DNA from: Burkholderia humptydooensis
GTDB lineage: Bacteria > Pseudomonadota > Gammaproteobacteria > Burkholderiales > Burkholderiaceae
Reading direction: 5' to 3'
Assembly: GCF_001513745.1 (NCBI RefSeq)
Contig: NZ_CP013382.1
Span: forward strand, 1,116,001 to 1,180,000
Length of the DNA: 64,000 nucleotides
Numbering within the stretch: position 1 is the first letter of the stretch; each line of letters begins with the position of its first letter. The notes under the pieces were generated by a model. The model was not told where the DNA came from, did no database searches, and saw only the letters and a list, made by a program, of their open reading frames with translations. Of this stretch, positions 9,522-17,363 are shown one piece after another. The position numbers and the translations under genes are program-made.

Positions 9522-10538
9522 GTGGCGGTATTCGACATCGACGACATCGTTCAATCGCTTCAAACCGTGCGTCAGCGTTGGCGCGAAGTGCAGCGCCGCT
9601 CGCTCGAGCCCGGCGGACGCGAGTTGCCGGCGCGCGAGGCGCTCGCGGGCATCGTCGAGACATTGAAGGGCGTGCTGTTTCCGATGCGTCTCGGGCCGCC
9701 CGATCTTCGGCAGGAGAGCGAAAATTTCTACGTGAGCCACGCGCTCGACGACGCATTGCACGCGCTCCTCGCGCAGGCTCAGCTCGAGTTGCGCTACAAG
9801 GTTCGGCACGACGCCGCCGCGCAGGCCGAAGCCGCGATCGGCGCGCAAGCCGACGCGGCGGTGCGCGCGTTCGCCGCGCGCCTGCCCGACGTCCGCGCGC
9901 TGCTCGACAGCGACGTGCTCGCCGCGTTTCATGGCGATCCGGCCGCGGGCAGCGTCGACGAGGTGCTGCTCTGCTATCCCGGCGTGCTCGCGATGATCCA
10001 TCACAGGCTCGCGCACGCGCTGTATCGCCTCGAATTGCCGCTGCTCGCGCGCATCGTCGCCGAGCATGCGCACGCGCAGACGGGAATCGACATTCATCCC
10101 GGCGCGCAGATCGGCGGCGGATTCTTCATCGATCACGGCACGGGCGTCGTGATCGGCGAGACCGCGATCATCGGCGAGCGCGTGCGCGTCTATCAGGCGG
10201 TCACGCTCGGCGCGAAGCGCTTTCCGAGGGATGCGTCCGGGCATCTCGAAAAGGGCCTCGCGCGCCACCCGATCGTCGAGGACGACGTCGTCGTCTATGC
10301 GGGCGCGACGATTCTCGGCCGCGTGACGATCGGCAAGGGCGCGGTGATCGGCGGCAACGTCTGGATCACGCAGGACGTCGCGCCCGGCAGCCACGTCACG
10401 CAAGCCGTCACGCGCAGCGATCCGGCGCGGCCGGCAGACGCGGCGGCCTCTTCGCCGGGCGCGAGCGGCGCGAATGGCGTGCGCAACGTGAATGGCGTGA
10501 ACGGCGCGACGCTTTCCGCCGCGGGGGCGTTGCGATGA
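9522..10538 (+). CDS. Serine O-acetyltransferase (EpsC/CysE-like)
   Basis: 338 aa starting at GTG, with AAGGAG about 9 bases upstream. The N-terminal alpha-helical region runs to about residue 180, and the left-handed beta-helix of hexapeptide repeats covers about 185-290 (GIDIHPGAQIGGGFFIDHG, GVVIGETAIIG, VYQAVTLGAKRFP). The enzyme acetylates L-serine with acetyl-CoA to O-acetylserine, the carbon acceptor for cysteine synthesis. It is longer at the N-terminus than E. coli CysE and resembles the EpsC-like group found beside family 2A encapsulins. It would resupply cysteine for the desulfurase cargo. The last 40 residues are Asn/Gly/Ala low complexity. Confidence 0.88.
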   Translation: MAVFDIDDIVQSLQTVRQRWREVQRRSLEPGGRELPAREALAGIVETLKGVLFPMRLGPPDLRQESENFYVSHALDDALHALLAQAQLELRYKVRHDAAAQAEAAIGAQADAAVRAFAARLPDVRALLDSDVLAAFHGDPAAGSVDEVLLCYPGVLAMIHHRLAHALYRLELPLLARIVAEHAHAQTGIDIHPGAQIGGGFFIDHGTGVVIGETAIIGERVRVYQAVTLGAKRFPRDASGHLEKGLARHPIVEDDVVVYAGATILGRVTIGKGAVIGGNVWITQDVAPGSHVTQAVTRSDPARPADAAASSPGASGANGVRNVNGVNGATLSAAGALR

Positions 10539-10822
10539 CGGCGCTCGTTCAACGTTTCGGCGCGGCGATCCGCCAGTTGCGCGAGGCGCGCGCGTGGTCG
10601 CAGGAGCAGCTCGCCGAGCATGCGGGGTTGAACCGCTCGTATGTCGGCGAGATCGAGCGCGGCACCGCGATCGCGTCGATCGTCACCGTCGACAAGCTCG
10701 CGCGCGCATTCGGCGTGCCGATCGCGCGGCTGTTGACGCCTTCCGGCGAGGTATCCGAATCGGCGCCACACGGATTCGGTGCGGCGCCGGCGTCGAACGC
10801 GCCGCTGTCAACCGCACGCTGA
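10535..10822 (+). CDS. XRE-family helix-turn-helix regulator
   Basis: 95 aa. Residues 8-62 form a classic Cro/C1 HTH (AIRQLREARAWSQEQLAEHA, then GLNRSYVGEIERG), followed by a short Ala/Pro-rich tail. Its ATG overlaps the stop of the serine acetyltransferase gene by four bases, so the two are co-translated. It is the only DNA-binding protein inside the encapsulin gene set and is the obvious candidate to control it, perhaps at the CTATAG elements nearby. No ligand-binding domain is visible. Confidence 0.85.
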   Translation: MTALVQRFGAAIRQLREARAWSQEQLAEHAGLNRSYVGEIERGTAIASIVTVDKLARAFGVPIARLLTPSGEVSESAPHGFGAAPASNAPLSTAR

Positions 10823-10847
10823 GTTCCCGTCCGATCCCCCGAATTGT

Positions 10848-10857
10848 CGTCTATAGC
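10848..10857. promoter_or_regulatory. CTATAG element, distal to encapsulin gene
   Basis: CGTCTATAGC lies 86 bases before the encapsulin ATG, in the 120-base gap after the XRE gene. It matches the reverse complement of the element before the rhodanese gene over ten bases. Candidate operator or promoter part; visual evidence only. Confidence 0.35.
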
Positions 10858-10917
10858 ATGTTGAGCCGCCCGAATGGCGTCTCGATAATGCGTTCTCCTG
10901 ATAAGCATTTTCGATTT

Positions 10918-10929
10918 CGTTCTATAGCC
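10918..10929. promoter_or_regulatory. CTATAG element, proximal to encapsulin gene
   Basis: CGTTCTATAGCC lies 14-25 bases before the encapsulin ATG and just ahead of its GGAG ribosome site. It is the third copy of the CTATAG core in this operon. Bound protein here could block transcription or, in RNA, translation. Confidence 0.3.
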
Positions 10930-10942
10930 CCCGGAGTCTTTC

Positions 10943-11875
10943 ATGTCGACGATAGTGAGCGGCCAGACGGCGCTCGGCGACAACGCAGCACGGCAACTCG
11001 CCAATGCCACCAAGACTGTTCCCCAGCTTTCCACGATCACGCCGCGGTGGCTGACGCACTTGCTGCAATGGGTGCCCGTCGAGGCCGGCATCTATCGTCT
11101 GAATCAGGTGAAGAACCCGGAGGCGGTGCGGGCCGCCTGCACCGCGCGCGAGGATGAGGGCGCGCTGCCCAGCACCTTCGTGCCTTATGAGGAAGAGCCG
11201 CGCGAGTATTTCCTGAACGCGGTGAGCACGGTGCTCGACGTGCACACGCGAATCTCCGATCTCTATAGCAGCCCGCACGATCAGATCAAGGAGCAACTGC
11301 GCCTGACGATCGAGACGATCAAGGAACTGCAGGAGAGCCAGCTCATCAACAATCCCGACTATGGGCTGCTCGCGAACGTCGCCGAAGAACAGCGCGTGTT
11401 TCCGCTGACGGGGGCGCCCGCACCCGACGATCTCGACGAATTGCTGACGAAAGTGTGGAAGGAGCCCGCGTTCTTTCTCACGCATCCGCTCGCGATCGCC
11501 GCGTTCGGCCGCGAATGCACGCGGCGCGGCGTGCCGCCGCCGACCGTCAGCCTGTTCGGCTCGCAGTTCCTCACGTGGCGCGGCATTCCGCTGATTCCGT
11601 CGGACAAGGTGCCGCTTGCCGACGGCAAGACGAAGATCCTGCTGCTGCGTGTCGGCGACAAGCGACAAGGCGTCGTCGGCCTCTATCAGCCCGGCGTCGC
11701 GGGCGAGCAGGGGCCGGGCCTGTCGGTCCGCTTCATGGGGATCAACAACCAGGCGATCGCGTCGTATCTGATTTCGCTGTATTGCTCGCTTGCCGTCCAC
11801 TCGCCGGATGCGCTGGCTGTCCTCGATGACGTGGAGATCGGCAAGTACCATGACTATCCCGACACCTACCGTTGA
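10943..11875 (+). CDS. Family 2A encapsulin shell protein (SrpI-like)
   Basis: 310 aa, the size of the family 2A encapsulin shell proteins (HK97-fold; SrpI of Synechococcus is the type). Recognised from the overall sequence: an extended N-terminal arm (residues 1-35), FVPYEEEPREYFLNAVSTVL resembling the E-loop region, the long helix IKEQLRLTIETIKELQESQ, and the C-terminal A-domain end GINNQAIASYLISLYCSLAV. The protein self-assembles into an icosahedral protein compartment. The next gene overlaps it and encodes the expected cysteine desulfurase cargo. No cyclic-nucleotide-binding insertion is seen, which separates it from family 2B. The GGAG ribosome site is 8 bases upstream of the ATG. Confidence 0.88.
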   Translation: MSTIVSGQTALGDNAARQLANATKTVPQLSTITPRWLTHLLQWVPVEAGIYRLNQVKNPEAVRAACTAREDEGALPSTFVPYEEEPREYFLNAVSTVLDVHTRISDLYSSPHDQIKEQLRLTIETIKELQESQLINNPDYGLLANVAEEQRVFPLTGAPAPDDLDELLTKVWKEPAFFLTHPLAIAAFGRECTRRGVPPPTVSLFGSQFLTWRGIPLIPSDKVPLADGKTKILLLRVGDKRQGVVGLYQPGVAGEQGPGLSVRFMGINNQAIASYLISLYCSLAVHSPDALAVLDDVEIGKYHDYPDTYR

Positions 11876-13856
11876 TTCCGCGGCGAGCGCCGTGTCCGTC
11901 TCGCTGCCGGACGCGACGCTGCCCGCCGGGCTGCCCGACCCGGCGACGCTCGCGCGCCTCGCGTCGGCGTTTCTCGCGGCGCTGCCGGGGCAGGCGGCCG
12001 CGCCGGATGTCGGCGCGGGAAGCGGCGCGGTCGGCGGCGTGCCGTCGGCCTTGCCGGCGGCCGCGCCGATTCTCGCGTCGGCTTCGAATCCCGCGCCGGC
12101 TGGCTCGCCGCTTGCCGGGCCCGGCGGCACGGGCACGGGCGTGCCGGGCGCCGGCGTGCCGCTAGGCAAGGCGCCCGGCGCGAACCTCGCGCCCGCGCCG
12201 ACGCATGTGCTGTCGCTCGGCAATCGCGCGCCCGCGCTCGTTCCGCATGCGGCCGCGCAAAACGGATTGCCGGACAACGCGGTGGCGATCGCGCCGGCGG
12301 TGGAGCCGCGCGTGGGCGGCGTCGCGCTCGGCGTGCCGCCGGTGCAGGAACCCGTTCCCGCGCGCGCGGCGCCGGATGCATCTGCTGCTGCGCCTGCGTC
12401 TTCGCCGTATTACTTCATCGACCCCGCATCGCACGGCTGGCCGCGCGACGCCGCACAAATTGTCGTGCCGCGCGACGGCATCGCGTCGCCGCGTGCGTTC
12501 GGCTTGCCGGACGAAAGCGAACTGCGTGATCTGCTGCCGATCCGGCGGCCGGCCGTCGATCGGCATCGCGCGCCACGCTATTTCGTCGACGATGCGCCGC
12601 CCGCGAATGCGCACGCGCCAGGCGCGGGCGCGCATCAGCCATTCGACGTCAACGCGATTCGCCGCGACTTCCCGATACTCGCCGAGCGGGTGAACGGCAA
12701 GCCGCTCGTCTGGTTCGACAACGCCGCGACGACGCACAAGCCGCAAGCGGTGATCGACCGTCTCGCGTACTTCTATGCGCACGAGAATTCGAACATCCAT
12801 CGCGCCGCGCATACGCTCGCGGGGCGCGCGACCGACGCGTACGAACATGCGCGCGCGACCGTGCAGCGCTTCATCGGCGCAGGCTCGCCGGACGAGATCG
12901 TGTTCGTGCGCGGCACGACGGAGGCGATCAACCTGATCGCGAAGACGTGGGGCGTCCGCAACGTCGGCGAAGGCGACGAGATCGTCGTGTCCCATCTCGA
13001 GCATCACGCGAACATCGTGCCGTGGCAGCAGCTTGCCGCGTTGACGGGCGCGACGCTGCGCGTGATTCCCGTCGACGACAGCGGGCAGGTGCTGCTCGAC
13101 GAGTACCGGAAGCTGCTCAACGACCGCACGAAGATCGTCTCCGTCACGCAGGTGTCGAACGCGCTCGGCACGGTGGTGCCGGTGAAGGAGATCGTCGAGC
13201 TCGCGCATCGCGCGGGCGCGAAGGCGCTCGTTGACGGCGCGCAATCGATTTCGCACATGCGCGTCGACGTGCAGGCGCTCGACGCCGACTTCTTCGTGTT
13301 CTCCGGGCACAAGATCTACGGGCCGACCGGAATCGGCGTCGTGTACGGCAAGCGCGCGCTCCTCGACGACATGCCGCCGTGGCAGGGCGGCGGCAACATG
13401 ATCGCGGACGTGACGTTCGAGCGCACCGTGTTCCAGCCGCCGCCGAACCGCTTCGAGGCGGGGACGGGCAACATCGCCGATGCGGTCGGTCTCGGCGCGG
13501 CGCTCGATTATGTGACGCGGGTCGGCATCGAGAACATCGCGCGCTACGAGCACGATCTGCTCGCCTACGCGACGGGTGCGCTCGCGCCTGTGCCGGGCGT
13601 GCGGCTCGTCGGAACCGCGCGCGACAAGGCGAGCGTGCTGTCGTTCGTGCTGAAGGGCTACGAGACGGAAGAGGTCGGGCGGGCGCTGAACGAAGCGGGC
13701 ATTGCCGTGCGTTCCGGGCATCATTGCGCGCAGCCGATTCTGCGCCGCTTCGGGCTCGAGGCGACCGTGCGCCCGTCGCTGGCGTTCTACAACACGCGCG
13801 ACGAGGTCGACGCGATGGTCGATGTCGTGAGAAGGCTCGCGGCGCGGCGCGTGTAG
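11850..13856 (+). CDS. Encapsulin cargo cysteine desulfurase (SufS-like) with disordered targeting domain
   Basis: 668 aa. The start ATG lies 26 bases inside the encapsulin gene in another frame, so the pair is translationally coupled. Residues 265-668 are a SufS/CsdA-type PLP enzyme: WFDNAATTHKPQ, DGAQSISH, the PLP lysine in SGHKIYG (Lys488) and the persulfide cysteine in RSGHHCAQP (Cys626). It removes sulfur from L-cysteine, giving alanine and a bound persulfide. Residues 1-264 are an Ala/Pro/Gly-rich, apparently disordered extension holding LARLASAFLA (34-43), which resembles the conserved LARLA motif of the family 2A cargo-loading domain, and two aromatic motifs YYFID (187) and RYFVD (243). 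Cytosolic SufS is about 410 aa, so the extension is the targeting part. Confidence 0.9.
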   Translation: MTIPTPTVDSAASAVSVSLPDATLPAGLPDPATLARLASAFLAALPGQAAAPDVGAGSGAVGGVPSALPAAAPILASASNPAPAGSPLAGPGGTGTGVPGAGVPLGKAPGANLAPAPTHVLSLGNRAPALVPHAAAQNGLPDNAVAIAPAVEPRVGGVALGVPPVQEPVPARAAPDASAAAPASSPYYFIDPASHGWPRDAAQIVVPRDGIASPRAFGLPDESELRDLLPIRRPAVDRHRAPRYFVDDAPPANAHAPGAGAHQPFDVNAIRRDFPILAERVNGKPLVWFDNAATTHKPQAVIDRLAYFYAHENSNIHRAAHTLAGRATDAYEHARATVQRFIGAGSPDEIVFVRGTTEAINLIAKTWGVRNVGEGDEIVVSHLEHHANIVPWQQLAALTGATLRVIPVDDSGQVLLDEYRKLLNDRTKIVSVTQVSNALGTVVPVKEIVELAHRAGAKALVDGAQSISHMRVDVQALDADFFVFSGHKIYGPTGIGVVYGKRALLDDMPPWQGGGNMIADVTFERTVFQPPPNRFEAGTGNIADAVGLGAALDYVTRVGIENIARYEHDLLAYATGALAPVPGVRLVGTARDKASVLSFVLKGYETEEVGRALNEAGIAVRSGHHCAQPILRRFGLEATVRPSLAFYNTRDEVDAMVDVVRRLAARRV

Positions 13857-13988
13857 CGCCGCCGTGCGCCGGGGTGGCGCCGGCCCGATCGAGTCGGCGC
13901 GTCCGAACGGGGCGGCCGCCGCGCCGCCGAATAGTCGCACGCAGTCTCACGCTGGCGCACGCAGACGCGGTGTTTCGTTCGTCATACG

Positions 13989-14014
13989 AAAAAAGACCCG
14001 GCCGGAGCCGGGTC
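13989..14014 (-). terminator. Rho-independent terminator for the cytochrome b561 gene
   Basis: A perfect 8-bp stem (GACCCGGC / GCCGGGTC) with a 4-base loop is followed, on the minus strand, by six T residues. It lies 137 bases beyond the stop of the minus-strand cytochrome gene and also faces the end of the desulfurase gene. Confidence 0.75.
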
Positions 14015-14150
14015 GAAGAGAGCGATGCAAACGGCGAAAGCCGCGTCGGCCATGGTTATGCAACCGGCCGGTCCTCGCCGCCACGACATCACTCCGCGTG
14101 GCCGTTGCGCGCGCGGCGCGTCGATACCGATCGGCCGCCGCGCGTCTCAT

Positions 14151-14684
14151 TCAGATCATCCGCTCGAACGCGCCGTCTTTCATCAGGAAACGATGGACGA
14201 GCGCCGCGAGTACGTGCATGCCGATCAGCACGATGAAAAGCGTCGCCGACAGGCTGTGCCATTCGCCGATATCCGCGCCGAGCGAATGCGGGGCGGCGAT
14301 CGTCGGCAGCGGAGCGATGCCCGCGAGCTTCAACTGCCACGTGCGGCCGTTCGCGTTCAGCCAGCCGAGCAGCGGCACGGCGATCAGCGCGACGTACAGC
14401 AGCTTGTGAACCGCGCTCGCCGCGAACGACAGGAGTGCGCCTTGCGGATGCGCGGGCGGGCTGCGGCGCACGATCGACCACAGCAGGCGCGCCGCGATGA
14501 CGACGATCAACGCGGTGCCGAGCGCGACGTGCCAGGCGACGAGACCGGCGGGCGGCGCCGTGCCGTGCACGTCGGGCATCGTCCAGCCGAGCGCGAACTG
14601 CGCGAGCACGAGCGCGGCGACGCACCAATGAAAAATACGGCTGAGCAAATCGTAGCGATCCGGGGTTCGGGGGGAGCGTGTCAT
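14151..14684 (-). CDS. Cytochrome b561 family protein
   Basis: 177 aa with four membrane helices, the normal CybB size. Histidines in the helices fit haem b ligation: RIFHWCVAALVLAQFALGW in helix 1, HKLLYVALIAVPLLGW in helix 3, and EWHSLSATLFIVLIGMHVLAALVH in helix 4. The start was set at MTRSPRTPDRYD because upstream codons are Arg/Pro-rich and unlike the family. It is a probable inner-membrane electron carrier between quinol and an unknown partner. A minus-strand terminator lies downstream. Confidence 0.88.
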   Translation of the reverse strand: MTRSPRTPDRYDLLSRIFHWCVAALVLAQFALGWTMPDVHGTAPPAGLVAWHVALGTALIVVIAARLLWSIVRRSPPAHPQGALLSFAASAVHKLLYVALIAVPLLGWLNANGRTWQLKLAGIAPLPTIAAPHSLGADIGEWHSLSATLFIVLIGMHVLAALVHRFLMKDGAFERMI

Positions 14685-14876
14685 TGCGCGAATCGTCCGT
14701 GGGGTAAGCCGTTCGTAGGGATCGGCCGGCCGACGTGCGTGCGTTGCCGGGCTCGCTCGATTATCGCGGGCGATTCTTATGGAAATCTTAAGGTCGGGAG
14801 GGTTCGGCAAAGTGGGGGCGCGCGCGTGTCGCCGCTGCATGCGCGATCGCTTGGCCGCCTGCCGAACGATGCGGGC

Positions 14877-15014
14877 TCAAAGCCAGTTCGGCCGGCCCGC
14901 ATGCGCCGGGTGAGGGGTGTCGACCGACGAATCGACGGCCGTCTGCGGGGTTGCGCATCCGCTCGCCGCGGAAAGCATGCCGAGACAAAGCAGCAGAATG
15001 AGAATGCGTTTCAT
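14877..15014 (-). CDS. Small 45-residue lipoprotein
   Basis: A short gene read from ATG at 15014: MKRILILLLCLGMLS is a hydrophobic signal sequence, followed by the lipobox AASGC, with the acylated Cys at residue 20 and a mature part of only 26 residues ending in GRPNWL. Its shape resembles entericidin-like or other tiny Burkholderia lipoproteins, but no family is recognised. It stands on the same strand upstream of the cytochrome b561 gene. Confidence 0.55.
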   Translation of the reverse strand: MKRILILLLCLGMLSAASGCATPQTAVDSSVDTPHPAHAGRPNWL

Positions 15015-15156
15015 GTCTGTTCCGTCCGTTCCGATTCAGTGTTGCTTGTCGCTAGTCTGCCGGACGCGGGCTTAAGGCCCGCTTAACGACCCGGTTCGAG
15101 CGCTGCGACACGATCGCGCAGCCTTTGCTTTTCCGTCATTCGCTATGTGAAAATAT

Positions 15157-15178
15157 ATAATGTTGTTTTATAGATTAT
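15157..15178. promoter_or_regulatory. Candidate ArsR/BigR-type operator
   Basis: An AT-rich patch in GC-rich DNA just before the arsR-like gene, with ATAAT and ATTAT arms as an interrupted inverted repeat. BigR/SqrR and other ArsR proteins bind AT-rich dyads over their own promoters. A GGGGGAGG ribosome site follows. Confidence 0.4.
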
Positions 15179-15190
15179 TGGGGGGAGGCG

Positions 15191-15538
15191 ATGAGTGCTG
15201 CACGCTCGTCGATCGACTTGTCCGAGATGCGTGCGTCGGCCGACGCCGCGTGCGCGCTGCTGAAGGTGCTGTCGAATCCGGATCGGTTGCTGATGATGTG
15301 CGAGCTTGCGCAGTGCGGCGAGCTGTGCGTGAGCGACATCGAGGCGCGGCTCGACATCCATCAGCCAACGCTGTCGCAACAACTCGGCGTGCTGCGCGAG
15401 CACGCGCTCGTCGAAACGCGGCGCGACGGCAAGAACATCTACTACTCGCTCGCGAGCGAGCCGGCGGTCGCCATCATGGCCGTGCTCTACGAGCAGTTCT
15501 GTGCAACCAACAAGAAGGGGAAGCGCCGTGGCCGTTGA
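15191..15538 (+). CDS. ArsR-family regulator, BigR/SqrR-like sulfide/persulfide sensor
   Basis: 115 aa winged-helix protein. The recognition helix region is HQPTLSQQLGVLREHALVETRR and the wing is GKNIYYSL. Cysteines fall at 21, 37, 42, 46 and 104. Cys37 in LLMMCELA and Cys104 near the C-terminus match the position and spacing of the two cysteines that BigR and SqrR join by a tetrasulfide on sensing sulfane sulfur. The next two genes encode YeeE/YedE proteins, the usual partners of BigR. The metal-binding ArsR motif (ELCVCDL) is here ELCVSDI, which argues against arsenic sensing. Confidence 0.8.
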   Translation: MSAARSSIDLSEMRASADAACALLKVLSNPDRLLMMCELAQCGELCVSDIEARLDIHQPTLSQQLGVLREHALVETRRDGKNIYYSLASEPAVAIMAVLYEQFCATNKKGKRRGR

Positions 15539-15959
15539 TCTCGTTCATTTCACGCCGGGCCTGTCGTTCGCGGGCGGCCTGTTGATCGGCTCCGCCGCCG
15601 CGCTGCTCGTGTTCTTCGACGGCCGCATCGCCGGCATCAGCGGCATTGTCGGCGGGCTGCTCGTCGGCCGGCGCAGCGATGCCGGATGGCGCGCGGCATT
15701 TCTCGTCGGCCTGATCGCGGCCGCGGTCGTCGCGAGCGCGCTCGATTGGTTTTCGATGCCGGCCGTCGACGCCGGCTGGGCGAGGGTGCTCGCGGGCGGC
15801 GTGCTCGTCGGCATCGGCACGCGCTATGCAGGCGGCTGCACGAGCGGACACGGCGTTTGCGGCATCTCGCGCGGAGCGCTGCGCTCGATCGTCGCCACCG
15901 CGGTGTTCATGGCCGCGGGCATTGCGACGGTGTTCGCGCTGCGTCACGCGTTCATATAG
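15528..15959 (+). CDS. YeeE/YedE family membrane protein, first half
   Basis: 143 aa from GTG, overlapping the regulator gene by 11 bases. Four or so hydrophobic segments, with the conserved YAGGCTSGHGVCGISR motif near residue 104-119. In the YeeE/TsuA family, cysteines of this type pass thiosulfate or other sulfur compounds through the membrane. It corresponds to one half of the full-length E. coli protein, and the other half is the next gene. Regulated with the upstream sensor. Confidence 0.88.
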   Translation: MAVDLVHFTPGLSFAGGLLIGSAAALLVFFDGRIAGISGIVGGLLVGRRSDAGWRAAFLVGLIAAAVVASALDWFSMPAVDAGWARVLAGGVLVGIGTRYAGGCTSGHGVCGISRGALRSIVATAVFMAAGIATVFALRHAFI

Positions 15960-15964
15960 GTGAC

Positions 15965-16387
15965 ATGAGCGTGTTGTTTGCATTCCTGTCGGGCTTGCTG
16001 TTCGGCGCCGGGTTGCTGCTGTCCGGGATGGCGAATCCTGCGAAGGTGCAGGGCTTTCTCGATCTCGCCGGCAATTGGGACCCGTCGCTCGCATTCGTGA
16101 TGGCCGGCGCGATCGCGGTCGGCTCGGCCGCATTCGCGTTCGCCAGGCGGCGCAAGCGTTCGTTGCTCGGGCTGCCGATGCAGATTCCGCCGCGCGGGGC
16201 CGTCACGCTCAGGCTCGTCGCGGGCAGCGCGGCGTTCGGCGTCGGCTGGGGGCTCGTCGGCTTTTGTCCGGGGCCGGCCGTCGTGTCGCTCGGCCTCGGT
16301 GGCGCGAAAGCATTCGGTTTCGTCGCGGCGATGCTGATCGGGATGGCGGCGTTCGAATGGATCGAGCGTTTCAGGGCGAAGCGTTGA
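15965..16387 (+). CDS. YeeE/YedE family membrane protein, second half
   Basis: 140 aa, starting five bases after the previous stop. Hydrophobic segments carry GAGLLLSGMANPAKVQGFLD and GWGLVGFCPGPAVVSLGLGG, the second conserved YeeE cysteine motif. With the upstream gene it forms a split sulfur-compound channel of the kind often found with BigR-type regulators (PmpA/PmpB naming). Substrate, likely thiosulfate or sulfide-derived sulfur, is inferred. Confidence 0.88.
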   Translation: MSVLFAFLSGLLFGAGLLLSGMANPAKVQGFLDLAGNWDPSLAFVMAGAIAVGSAAFAFARRRKRSLLGLPMQIPPRGAVTLRLVAGSAAFGVGWGLVGFCPGPAVVSLGLGGAKAFGFVAAMLIGMAAFEWIERFRAKR

Positions 16388-16391
16388 GCCG

Positions 16392-16905
16392 TTGAGCGCA
16401 GCGGCCAGCGGCCTGACGCGCGGGCGACGCCGCCGCGTTCAGTGCCCTGCGTCTCGTTGCGATCGACACGTCGCCGACCGCAATATGGCCGACGCGTGCC
16501 GAAGAGGCGGGGCGATCGATGACGGAAGTCGAGGCGCGGCTTCGTGCATCCGGCACGCAGGCGGTGTTCGGCGCGTTGACCGCCGATGGTGAATTGATCG
16601 GCATCGCTGGCGTGCGCAGGGAAGCGCTCGCGCAAATCAACCATAAGGCGACGCTTTGGGGCGTGTTCGTTGCGCCCGCGCATCGCGGCAACGGGCTCGC
16701 GCGGCGTCTGGCCGATATCGCGTTGATGCATGCATCGCGCGATTGGGGCGTCGCTCAGGTCAATCTATGCGTGAACGCGGAGAACGAACCCGCGAAGGCG
16801 CTGTATGCGTCGCTCGGATTCGAGACGTTCGGCGTCGAGCGGCGTGCGATGCGTGTCGGCGATCGATTTTATGACGAGCAGCACATGGTCAGGGTGCTTC
16901 GTTGA
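16392..16905 (+). pseudogene. GNAT acetyltransferase with an apparent N-terminal frameshift
   Basis: The intact frame from ATG 16519 gives 128 aa with a clear GNAT core: acetyl-CoA loop VAPAHRGNGLARRL and the final strand region LYASLGFETFGVE. Upstream, the same frame reads DAAAFSALRLVAIDTSPTA, a typical GNAT helix 1, but meets TGA at 16414. The missing first strand (EPLSAAASGLTRG) continues in the other frame, and removing one G from the run at 16422-16424 joins them. So the gene is either frameshifted, translated in truncated form from 16519, or hit by a one-base sequence error. Substrate unknown. Confidence 0.6.
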
Positions 16906-17150
16906 CCGCGGTGCGCTTGATGGCCGGGATGTAGCGGCCGCATGGGCTGTCGTGTTGCGGTCGCACGTCGACCGTTCCGCGCTCGCGCCGATCATGCGAA
17001 TCGGCCTGAGTCCGGCCTGAGCCGAATATCGGGCGATGAGCGGCTTGCGCCCGCACGAAGCACGCGGGCCGCATCTTTGCTTGTTTCGCGGCGGCGGCCT
17101 GTTCATCGAATGAATTTCCGCTGGCTAGCGCGCCCGGTCGCGGCGCGGCG

Positions 17151-17363
17151 TCACCGGGCGGTTGCTTGCGTCTGTTGCATGTGCTGCTGCGCCGCCTCGT
17201 TTTCCTGCTCCCATTCGTACCAATCGTCGCCGAGCAATTCGATCGGGTGTTGAGTTCGGTCGGAGCCGTTGCCGCATGACAGCGCGTCGACTGAACAATA
17301 TTGGTCGCATCCCCAGCAATTGCGTTCGGGGTGTTTCGGATGCAGCGGGAATTTCTTCGCCAT
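17151..17363 (-). CDS. DUF3079 family protein
   Basis: 70 aa, recognised as the small Burkholderiales DUF3079 protein from MAKKFPLHPKHPERNCWGCD and the later HPIELLGDDWYEWEQ. Four cysteines (CWGCDQYC and SCGNG) could bind a metal. The tail is Gln-rich. Function unknown. It is transcribed alone, with no close partner on its strand. Confidence 0.85.
   Translation of the reverse strand: MAKKFPLHPKHPERNCWGCDQYCSVDALSCGNGSDRTQHPIELLGDDWYEWEQENEAAQQHMQQTQATAR

Noticed and set aside
10943..11875. Prophage capsid gene, given the HK97-like shell protein
   Set aside because: No portal, terminase, protease or tail gene is near, and the overlapping desulfurase is the known encapsulin cargo.
15191..15538. 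Arsenic-responsive ArsR and ars operon
   Set aside because: The ELCVCDL metal motif is altered and no arsC or arsB is present; YeeE neighbours point to sulfur sensing.
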